Source of the DNA: Isoetes taiwanensis
Taxonomy: Eukaryota > Streptophyta > Lycopodiopsida > Isoetales > Isoetaceae
Assembly (NCBI GenBank): GCA_021234155.1
Contig: JAJEKV010000049.1
Span: 9,402,292 to 9,466,291 of the forward strand
DNA length: 64,000 nucleotides
Direction of reading: 5' to 3'
Positions within the stretch are counted from its first letter, which is position 1. Every line of letters starts with the position of its first letter. The notes below the pieces were generated by a model that ran no database searches, was not told where the DNA came from, and was given only the letters and a program-made list of their open reading frames with translations. A program made the translations under genes and the position numbers. Of this stretch, positions 19,549 to 28,484 are shown in pieces.

Positions 19549-20247
19549 CTAGTCGTTATACCTCGTCCAAAGGCGGAGGTATTCTTGATACGCCTTGAGA
19601 CGGCGTCTGAAGAGGCGGTCCTCCTTCAGGGCGAACGATCGCTCGCCGGCCTTCTGCTTCTTTAGCACCTTAGGTGGCTCGGGCCACTTTGGATAAGGTG
19701 GCCTTGGGTCAGCACCCTCCTCCTGCTCTTCTTCCTCGTCGCCTCCCCCTTCTTCCACCTCCTCTTCTTCACGCCGGGGAGGCTCTTCAATCACGACGGT
19801 CCGGCGAGGGCCGTCGTTTCTTCTCTTGGTCCGCCTCTCCCTCTCCCTCAGCTCCCGCTCTCTCTCCCTCTTCTTCCTAGTGGCCCTCTCTTCAGGCCAC
19901 TCTGCAACCTTCTCCTTACCCTTCTTCTTTGGCGCTGAAGGGCCCGCCTCCTGGGTCTGGTGCTGGGGCTGCTCTTCCACCTGCTCTTCCACCTCGGTGT
20001 CCGAAGGCCCAAAGAGACGCGATTCTCCGGTTCTCTGGGTGCCTGCTGACGAAGAGCTACTGCTAGGTGCCTCCTCCTCAGCATCATGGTAGGTTTCGTC
20101 GCTGCTGCTGCTGGAGAAGGCCCCTTCCCCCGGCTTAGGTCGAAGGTGCTCTGGGATCTTCTTGACATGGCGACCCGCTGCTAAGTGCGCCATCGAGAGT
20201 GTAGGTCGCTCGTTGTACTTCCTTGCTGTCTGCTTGGTTCGAGCCAT
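19549..20247 (-). CDS. Histone H3 tail-like N-terminal part of the retrotransposon H3-like protein
   Basis: ATG at 20247 in good plant context (A at -3, G at +4) begins MARTKQTARK, identical to H3 residues 1-9 after Met. S10 and T11 become Tyr-Asn and the similarity stops. Residues 45-75 are Ser/Glu-rich and 85-100 acidic/Gln-rich. Residues 107-145 are Lys/Arg/Glu-rich (PKKKGKEK, RKKRERERELRERERR), suited to nuclear import and a single charged helix. Residues 157-180 are acidic (EEEVEEGGGDEEEEQEEG); 183-232 are Pro-rich then basic with RLFRRRLKAYQEYLRLW. It ends at TAG 19551-19549, after which the H3 fold continues in frame. It lies first after the PBS, in the same sense as gag-pol. K4, R8 and K9 could be modified like host H3; that is inference. 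Confidence 0.9.
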   Translation of the reverse strand: MARTKQTARKYNERPTLSMAHLAAGRHVKKIPEHLRPKPGEGAFSSSSSDETYHDAEEEAPSSSSSSAGTQRTGESRLFGPSDTEVEEQVEEQPQHQTQEAGPSAPKKKGKEKVAEWPEERATRKKRERERELRERERRTKRRNDGPRRTVVIEEPPRREEEEVEEGGGDEEEEQEEGADPRPPYPKWPEPPKVLKKQKAGERSFALKEDRLFRRRLKAYQEYLRLWTRYND

Positions 20248-20804
20248 ACTTGACGGTCTAGAAAACGGGTGATGTAAGGCTGATCAAGAGAGACAAGGTG
20301 GAGGAAAGTTTGGAGGGAAAAATGAGGTGTCAGGGATATTTAAAAGGAAGGGTCCCTGGGAATATTCTCCTACCATTAATAGGCCTACTTATTAGCCCCC
20401 CTTATTAATTACACCATAGTACCCTTATTATTAATATATGTTTAATTTCTAATACATATACTAAAATTTGTATTATACCTTTAGAATTTCAAATTTCCTA
20501 ATGGTTTGAAGTATTAATTATGGATTTGCGCCATTTTTCACCCAGGTCTCCGATTGGCATGATTCTTCGACCCATTTTAGGTGAAATTTGATGCAGATGC
20601 ATAATTTTCACTCCAATTTTACTAGAAGGTGAATTTAACTCATTCACTTCTTAACCTAATTTCGGACCCACTACCTAGGGGAAAAAATTTTTTCCCCTAT
20701 TTTCGAGGTTCGATGGTGGAAATTTTTATTTCACACCCCTATAGGTCTGTTAGACTACTTTCATGGTTATGGTCAGTGCTAGTTCTTGGTCAACCAAGAA
20801 CATC
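20248..20804 (-). other. Gypsy 5' leader between PBS and the H3-like ORF
   Basis: About 0.55 kb, T/A-rich in the middle. Immediately downstream of the PBS is a perfect 8-bp hairpin, GTTCTTGG-TCAA-CCAAGAAC (20782-20801), a plausible dimerisation or packaging structure. No upstream coding frame of note. Confidence 0.6.
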
Positions 20805-20816
20805 GCTCTGATACCA
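20805..20816 (-). other. Gypsy primer binding site (initiator tRNA-Met)
   Basis: On the minus strand TGGTATCAGAGC begins one base after the end of the 5' LTR, complementary to the 3' end of initiator tRNA-Met. Confidence 0.93.
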
Positions 20817-20817
20817 T

Positions 20818-22451
20818 TGTGACGCCTCGCTAAAACATGCGGCCGTAGTACACTTTCAGAAATTCCCCGTCCGGCTCCAACAACCCACGGGCCCTCCGTC
20901 TATCCCACTCTGGAACCTCCGTAATGCGGGAAGGGGACACTGAAGGTGTCTTCTGGCGCCCTTCCCCTATGGGCTCCTATCACGCCGAAGCATAAACCAC
21001 GTCGAACTAGCAATACAATACAAGGGCTACCTCGAGGGGTAGCTCAACCGCACATCCATAGATGCAAAGAACATAATCATATGCCATAAAACATGAGAGC
21101 TCCTACCCATGGCTCTAACACATAGGGTAGTCGACTGACTAGATAGGCCTCAAGATAGAGCAGACCGAGTCATAACAATGGCGGGGCTGGCATAAGACAA
21201 TGGCTAGGGTTGACCACTCCATCCCCTCCCTGTGCATACTTTGCGGATGGGCTAGATCAAGGCTGTGGCATGACTCTCTAACCTTTAGGATCACGCAATC
21301 CCATGGCATCACCCATCGGGACTACTCGGGTTGCATCTCCCCGGTCCGACGAGGTAGGAAGGGTTGCATCTCCCTTTCAGGGGTCTAGAGGCTCCACGGG
21401 TGGCTAGAGAATCGTGGCGACACCACGATTCGTACCCGTGAACCCCCAAAACAAGAGCCAAGGCGACACTTGCAGCTCTTGAGAGGCGGCGACACCATTG
21501 CAGAGGAGGTGTGGGACCCATGCTCGGCCCACAGGAAGTGACCGACCATAAGCCTAGCTCACTATGGGATCCCCCGAAGCCCCCACTCGGCAGGGATCCA
21601 CCCTCCATCTTGCCTCTAGCCCCGTTGTGTAGTGCTGAGTCACATCATAGCTTCCATAGCCCGGTGGGTTCCTATGCACAGGCCGCAACTAATAGGAACT
21701 AAGGGATCTATACTAGGAGCATACTACATATGGCCCTAGGTCTCTACCCCCCTTCCCAATACAAGAGGAGCAACATGATCAACCAATATCACATACATCA
21801 CATCATGTTCAATATCAACATCATATGAACATCTTAACCTAATCATACATAGCTAACTAATAGTTAGGGTTCCTTGATTAGGGTTCAAGATGTTCAACAA
21901 AGGATCTAGGGTGTCTCTACTCTAGATACGAAGCACTAACCCATCTGGAGGGCTAACTTCCAGATGAACTAACATGAACTCTACTCAACCTACCTCCTCC
22001 AGAAGCGCTTCCTCCCATTCCTGGCGTCTCCATGCTCCTAGACGTGGTTCGAAGGCCTGCTCCCTCTACGATCATACACACCTTCCAGGGGCTGCTGCTC
22101 CAGGCTAGGCTATGACGAACGGTGCTCGAAATGGGGTTTCGGGCACGTGGATGAGAGTTCAGGTGCTAGGTCAGAGAAAAGGGTCTAGGGTTAGGGTTAG
22201 AGCTCATATAGGTGTGGGTCCACGTGAGATGCCACGTGGCACCACTAAGATGAGGTCGTGTGGCTGTTGCCCAATAGGATAAGGCCATGTGGAAATGGGC
22301 CTTATCCTAAGGTTATCTAAGTTAAACAATTAACTTAGATGTGCACCCCTTGCCACTTATCCAAGGCATACAAGGCTACCTAGATAGACTTGTATGGTGA
22401 CGGGTCCATGAATATACGTATTTATGGCGTATATTCCCTTGGAACGTCACA
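20818..22451 (-). repeat. Gypsy 5' LTR
   Basis: 1634 bp, TGTGACG...CGTCACA. Compared with 9416-11032, the stretch from about 21670 to 22451 has only a handful of substitutions, whereas the first 250 bp and 21300-21560 carry many small indels. It holds an extra block of about 32 bp at 21261-21293. Confidence 0.93.
22186..22212 (-). promoter_or_regulatory. Putative LTR core promoter: TATA-like box plus telomere-type repeat
   Basis: On the minus strand CCTATATGAGC is followed directly by TCTAACCCTAACCCTAG, two telomere-type CCCTAA units. Both LTRs keep it (3' copy about 10768-10794). Plant promoters often have such telo-box motifs near the start site. Calling this the promoter is inference from motif order alone. 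Confidence 0.35.
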
Positions 22452-22456
22452 CCTGA
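22452..22456. repeat. Gypsy target-site duplication, right copy (CCTGA)
   Basis: Matches 9411-9415 and is followed by GCTCTGGCATGCAGC, the continuation of the pre-insertion sequence. Confidence 0.9.
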
Positions 22457-24600
22457 GCTCTGGCATGCAGCAAGACAAATGAATAAAAGTCCATGGCCAG
22501 ATTTTAGAGTCGCAAGTAGGACGACGCTTCTACAGACCTCCGCTCCACCATATTTGCCCTAAACCAGTTCTCTGTTATAGGCTAAATCTCGGCAATCTGA
22601 CCCTTCTCTTCGGATCGATGACCTAGCGTAATATCGACCATTCACACTTTAAATTGTTTCCCACCGGCCGGCAGTTTCTTCTTTATTTTCGTCAATGGGA
22701 TGCCCAAAAAAAAGTAATTGGCAACAAGTTGAAATCTTGGTTCAGGAAATTCCCCGGAACAATAGCAACCTACCATGCAAATCTCAAAAAACTCTTGTTA
22801 ACAAAATGTTACACGGATCCAACCCCGACCAGAAATTCAATTTTTTAGGAAACATTAGATAGATGATAAAAAGTGGCAGAAATTTAACTTTATGTAACTT
22901 ATTTTCAGGAAATTCCACGTGCACCCAATTTTAAACGTCCATTTTTTTAGGGTTATCTTATGGTTAGTATAGTTATAGAGGATGGCGCCGAACAGATCGC
23001 TGCAGATTTCTTCCCTCTCCCTCTGTTTTCTCTTGCTACAAACACAGACACAGTGCCGTTGTTGTGGCTCGGTGCTTCCATTTAATTGGTTGCATTGAAC
23101 AAAATGAGGAACGATAGCAGAAGGAGGAATGATAGTATTGAGCAGAGCTTGAGGGATGATTGTTATAAAGCAACACTCTTCTATCATTTCGTGAGAGGAG
23201 CATCCTCTAGAACAAATTTTACATAATGGTGTGATGCATAGCAAAGCAAACAGTCTTGGTATCTTCAATCTTGTCTTTTGTTTCGCATTTTGTTTCTACA
23301 AGCAAGAAGTACCCTCTCAAGGCGCCAGACAATGGATGCAACATGGCCTGCTCTCCCTGTTTTCAGAAAGGGTTTCTAGAGTGCGCTTTGCTAATAAAGG
23401 CGACAACGAAGAATTTTGCGGGTATGTTCTTATCCTCTTATGCAACTTGTGTTTAAATCTTCTTTTTTATTTTGGGAGGGGGTTGGGACCCGTGCCAAGG
23501 GAACGCCGCATCTTACGCCGCATGCGGTGCTCCCTTCCCGCAAAATACTATTCCTTTGCCATTTGCGTTTTTCCTTGGGAGATGAAGAGGGAAATTTTTG
23601 AAATGTTATACTGGCCATAGCAGAGTATGCGCGCCCCTACAGAACTCTATCATAGAAGCTTGGACCAGGACTACCTCCAACATCTCTGAACTCTATTAAG
23701 CCTCTTTTCGGCAGGGCATCGAAATGCATCTTTGAAGATGGGAAGTAGCTCTGTTTAGAAACGCCTATACTATTTTTGCATTTTCATATTCTTTAGATGA
23801 ATGGCTTTGGAAAATGAGCGAAGTCGGACTTGGAGCATACAGACAGGAAGCGATACATGCTTTGTGACAGGTCGAAATGGAGCCATAGGTCAAACCATTC
23901 TGCATTTGTTAGTATTCTGGTATAGATTCTACTACCATCACTGCTATGTCTTCAGGGTTGCAGATCATTGATTAGGTATTTGTCTTCAAGGTTGCTCTTT
24001 TTCTCTAGCAGATGATAAGCCATCCTTGAGTTGCTTACTCATAATTTTCTGTAACTCCGGATTTGCCTAAGAACTTCAAGTTCTGGTTTCTGCAGCCATA
24101 GGTAACGAGGCAAACAGGGAGGAATACCCTAAAAAAATCAGATTATTTCCTTATTATTGAAGAATATTTTATGGATGCATGTTATATCTTGCATCTTAGA
24201 TAGCATTTAATGTTCTCATGTTGATACAAAATTTGCGATATGTTTATATGTTTACAGATTTATGACCATTTGCATCTTGGTAGTCCAGCGTGAAGTGAAT
24301 CCTTATATACGAAGTGCGTCAAAATTTATTTCGCACTTGCCGGTGATTTACATTATGGTTTTGCCTAGGTTTAGATGCATGGTCTGCACGCATATTATTT
24401 GATTATTTGCTTGCTTAGAATAGATTGTACATCGTAAAAAATCAAATGATGCACCTGCAGTTGCTTCTTTCTGAATCTTTGGGCACAATATGATGTTGTC
24501 ACATGCATGTGCTCTATACCTTTTTGTCTTTCTATATTTATTCGATGGCATCAATATTGACTAAAAAAGCCATTTCTTACTACTGTTATGCTATTGTTGT
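22457..24600. other. No supported gene
   Basis: AT-rich sequence. A 38-codon frame at 22982 (MAPNRSLQISSLSLCFLLLQ) resembles a signal peptide but has no support. Frames at 23231-23456 include QGARQWMQHGLLSLFSERVS, followed by GGGTATG at 23420, possibly a splice donor. Nothing can be assigned. Confidence 0.5.
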
Positions 24601-26880
24601 GTGCAGAATTCTATGCCAAATTAGCCATCTGTACGTAATGGTTTCAAGCAGGCCGTTAGTGTAAGAAAGGTTTCAGCAGGCTATGCCTGACAATCACAAT
24701 GATTATGCTGAGGGTAATAAAGTCATTGGGCCTTCAGGTAATGATGGAGTTGTTTGTTTTGCCCTCTGTTTTTAATCTCCATTATTATACTAGATCATCG
24801 CGACCATAACTTATCATGGTACATGCAGGGATACATGGTAAAGATGAATTATGTGCCATCTTTAGAGATACCTGAATGAGCAATAGAGAGCTATCTTCAA
24901 AGATACATTTCACCCAGTGCCAAATGCAAGAGACAATTATGGTAAGCTTGATGTTTGCAAAGAATCTCATTGAGTGGATAGAAATTTAAGAGTCTAAAAT
25001 TGTGTTGCAGGTTGGACATGGTAAAGTATACACGATCTTTGATCTTATTTGCAAGGTTATGTTATACACGCTTTGCAAGGTTATGCGCTTCATTTAGGTA
25101 TTACGAGGGTTAGTTCTTTGGCGGCATGGAGTCATTTCACCTAGATTTTCTACATCTTAGGAGTTGTCTAATGTTAAGCTTCATCTGTTAATCCTCATAG
25201 CAGCATATTTGTATAGCATCAGCAGCTGAGTATGAAGAAACAAACAGCTAGCCACCAGTGGAGGTCCATGAAATAGTAAGTATTGTGATTACTTGCATCA
25301 AAGGGCATATTTGAGCACCATCGGCCTGCATTGAATTAAATATGAAGTTATTCTACTCCTTTCTTAAAGAGAATGTTTGACCACGAGGAAATTCAAAGTC
25401 TGGTTTTGCTTTTTTATTTGTCTATTTGCTAATAGAACTAATTCACCACATCACAAGCTATCTAGCAAGGACTTCTCTGGTATTTCAATGACTTATGGAT
25501 CTGTTGTAGCTCACGACGGGATCCCAAACTTCACGGTTTTGCTTTATCTTTAATTTATTTATCTGTTATGCATCAGAAGCTATCTAGCAAGGACTTCCTT
25601 TGGTATTTCAACAGTATTGAAATAGCTATCTAGCAAGGACTTCCTTTCATTTTTCAATGGTCCATGGATTATGTTTATGATGGTTTTTTATTACAATACT
25701 TATTTTCTCTATTTGACATCTGAAGAATGTGCTGATGCACACGAGCATATGCCTTTTGTCTATGAAGTTTTGAACTACATATACTCGGCATTTAACAGAT
25801 ATTTTTGTTGCTAGAGAAGGATGGAAAGCTGTTTAAGAGCAGCTCAAGGCCATTTTATACAGGTAAACATCTACATCTGCTATTGGATGTGTCAATTTGT
25901 AAGCTTTTGCATAAAATTGGGCATTTTTCTAAAATCCAATTTCCACTTTATCATCGTATCTTTCTAGTCTTCCCTGGATTTTGCAAAAGTAAAGAGGATA
26001 ATAAATAGATACTTTTCTGATGATTTATCATTTGTCAAAAAAGCATTTAAGGCAGTGAAAGGTGGAGAGCTTTTGCATGAAATTTATCCGTAGGAGAAGT
26101 TTCAAGTACAGTATGTATCTTGACATGTTTGACTAAATTTTGCGGTATTGCGGCTGTAGATCTATAATTGCACCCATAAGTATGTGCCAGATGAGAGTAA
26201 TTGGGTTGTTTCTAACAAAATCCTTGCTTATCCAAGCCAGCTAGAGTTTTGTTGGGGAAATAATCTGAAATAGCTAGGGTTTTGGTAGAAAAGCCTTCCT
26301 TTTTGTTGAGTATTCTTGCCCATCCTTGAAAGCAACTGGAGCAAATGAATCGACCTCAAAGAGAAAATTCATTCTTTGCTTTTTGCATCATGGCTTGCAT
26401 CATAGATTGCTGGTGGGAAGATCGAATCACTGCCAGCTCAAGAACTTAAGGAAATAGGTGGGTAACACAAGGTCTATTTTATTCATTTCTAGATTTGGAC
26501 AACAGATTTAATAGCAGTATATGTTTAGCTAGGAACTCTTTGTTCTAAATCTGTAAACAAGCAGTGCTTATGACTTATCTTATTTGCATCTTCTATTTGT
26601 AGACTTGGAGCAGATTTAGATGTGCCAGATTGGATTGCTTCAAATATAATGTGAGATATATGAAATAGTGGCATCGACATATGAACTATTGATTTCTTTT
26701 ATACATGGTTTCTTCACAGGCTTAAAAAAAGTGCATGAATGCTCATTAGCATTTTCTCTGTTGTTTCAATGGAAGAGCTACATAATTCTAATTGCGCAAG
26801 GGGTCAAAGGTGATGCAAAAGAGAAGGTTGATTATCTTCTTGAAATTTTATCTTATATTTAGTCGCAATTTAGTGCCTCC
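24600..26880 (+). pseudogene. Possible relic of a multi-exon gene (exon-like blocks)
   Basis: Several short plus-strand blocks are bounded by AG..GT-like signals and read as protein: MPDNHNDYAEGNKVIGPS before GTAATG (24683-24738), EKDGKLFKSSSRPFYTG before GTAAAC (25817-25861), FSDDLSFVKKAFKAVKGGEL (about 26013-26075), YNCTHKYVPDESNWVVSNK after GTAG (26161 on), IAGGKIESLPAQELKEIG (26407-26457), LGADLDVPDWIASNIM (26603-26650) and KGVKGDAKEKVDYLLEIL (26800-26855). In-frame stops interrupt some. They could be exons of one decayed gene; I do not recognise the family, and splice phases were not fully reconciled. Confidence 0.3.
25395..25660. repeat. Local duplication, three copies of AGCTATCTAGCAAGGACTTC
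   Basis: The 20-mer recurs at about 25456, 25577 and 25624. Upstream matching sequence (GGTTTTGCTTT..TTATTTAT/GTCTATTTG) extends the first two into a duplication of about 120 bp. It lies within a possible intron of the relic gene. Confidence 0.7.
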
Positions 26881-27470
26881 AAACTTGATGCTGAATCCTT
26901 GCTTATTTGTCTAGGTATCAAGGGGTGCCCATTTTTCATGGATATAGACTAACTGCAGCTTATTATCATGACAAATCAAGGAGCCCTTTGTTTTGGATCA
27001 TGCCAACATAGCAATACCTTGCGTGATATCTTATGTTACGTGTTTTATTTGCAACAAACATGTCACTAAGTGCTTATAATACGATGCTGTGGAATCTTGC
27101 TTGCACTTATTCAGGAATCTAATTTGTAAGGATATCACTATTGCGACTATTTTGCAGTTGTAAACTTGGAGCTCTGCACACTGGTATATTCCATGCCACA
27201 TTTCAGTATGTTAAATAAGATTCAAAAACAATTTATTAGAAAGCGGCAGTTTTGACAACCCATTGTGTTGGTGCAATGCATAATTCTGCTCTTTACTTTA
27301 TAGCTTATGCCATTAGCATGCGATTGGGTTCGACTCCTTATAAGTAGAATAAATAGAACTTGCTAAATGTATATTATTATAGAAGATGAACCACATGTTA
27401 TAGCATGTGGGAGGGCTGGGATAATGGTGTTGGGCTTTTTTATTTATATTGAAAATTCGAAGCTAAATAG
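26881..27470. other. No supported gene
   Basis: AT-rich, no long frame, RNA gene or strong repeat seen. Confidence 0.5.
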
Positions 27471-27472
27471 TT

Positions 27473-27958
27473 AACAATCAACACACAACTATCATTAACA
27501 TTATTAACATAAACCATTGCATTTAACACATTTAAATTAAAATCCCCCTTAAACCCCCTTTGGTTTGGGTGCATATTCACACGGGGGTTACTCCGGGCAA
27601 CGAGAGCTGTCGGATGGGCATATTTGCCCTTTATTCTAAGACCTGGACCGTACATAGCGATCCTCGTTTGTGGGGTATGCATGTACAAATTTTTGTATAC
27701 TATATATTAAAGTTTGCAAAATACTATAAGATTTGAGAGAATGTACTTAATGGTGTTAATTTTGTACATGTATTGTGAATATATTTTAAGGGCTCTCGCT
27801 GCCCTACGTAACCCCCCGTGTGAATATGCACCCAAACCAAAGGGGGTTTAAGGGGGATTTTAATTTAAATGTGTTAAATGCAATGGTTTATGTTAATAAT
27901 GTTAATGATAGTTGTGTGTTGATTGTTATATTAAAAAAAATTTGGGCCCTTCGGGCCC
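27473..27958. mobile_element. Foldback (long-TIR) element E1, PIF/Harbinger-like
   Basis: Arms of about 135 bp (27473-27609 and 27789-27927) are near-perfect inverted copies; the shared core reads CCCCCTTAAACCCCCTTTGG, then GTGCATATTCACACGGGG. The right end extends to the palindromic terminus GGGCCC-TTC-GGGCCC (27944-27958) followed by TAA. Related ends at 30531 and 54528 are preceded by TAA, which fits a 3-bp TAA/TTA target site as in PIF/Harbinger-type MITEs. The left terminus is eroded. No transposase. Confidence 0.65.
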
Positions 27959-27959
27959 T

Positions 27960-28484
27960 AACTAAAGCAAACATAGGTAAACTCTATGGGCCTAAATATT
28001 AATTACTAAAAAGCACAATAACACGAAGACAAACAAATTATTTCCATGGCAAATAGATTCAATTTATGATTGCCCCATTCTTCTTAAAATAGTCAATAAG
28101 CCGCATTGTGTTACTGTGTAATTCTGAGATTTGAAGAGATGTACATGGATGCGCATTGATAAATAGGCTAGATGCAACCTATTCCCATACCGGGTATAAC
28201 ATGCCATTATAGATACAACATAGTTTGCACATTGTGGATGCCAATTCAGATGTCAACTTTATGTGCATCAAGCAACCAATTCGGATCTCTACTTGATAGA
28301 TCCTAAGCAAATTCGACAATATGTAGCATTATAACAGGGGGTTTTTTTGTGATTTTATACACTTTTTGGCATGGTTTTTATATGATTTCATGGGTGTATT
28401 GCACGAGGCATACTAATCAGTATATCTAGAGTGCACACTCGATTCTCATATTTGAATGGCATTTTATCTATGGTTTTGCAATGG
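27960..28484. other. No supported gene
   Basis: AT-rich spacer between E1 and the start of the large direct repeat. Confidence 0.5.

Larger units (their letters stand above)
9416..22451 (-). mobile_element. 13.0-kb Ty3/gypsy chromovirus with extra ORFs upstream of gag, including a histone H3-like ORF
   Basis: The complete structure on the minus strand is 5' LTR (22451-20818), PBS (20816-20805), H3-like ORF, second accessory ORF, gag-protease, RT, RNase H, integrase with chromodomain, PPT (11046-11033) and 3' LTR (11032-9416), flanked by CCTGA. At 13 kb it is long for a chromovirus (usually 5-8 kb); the excess is the 4-kb accessory region between PBS and gag. Pol carries frameshifts and stops, so this copy is probably non-autonomous, although much of the LTR pair is about 98-99% identical. 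Confidence 0.95.

Noticed and set aside
19674-20092. Plus-strand Ser/Leu-rich frames opposite the H3-like ORF
   Set aside because: Low-complexity reverse complement of Glu/Arg/Ser codons; the minus-strand H3 match is decisive.
22982-23098. Small secreted peptide (MAPNRSLQISSLSLCFLLLQ...)
   Set aside because: Only 38 codons, with no promoter or homologue evidence; a hydrophobic run alone is weak.
27440-28002. 82- and 60-codon frames sharing NMHPNQRGFKGDFNLNVLNA
   Set aside because: The shared peptide arises from the inverted arms of the foldback element, not from a gene family.
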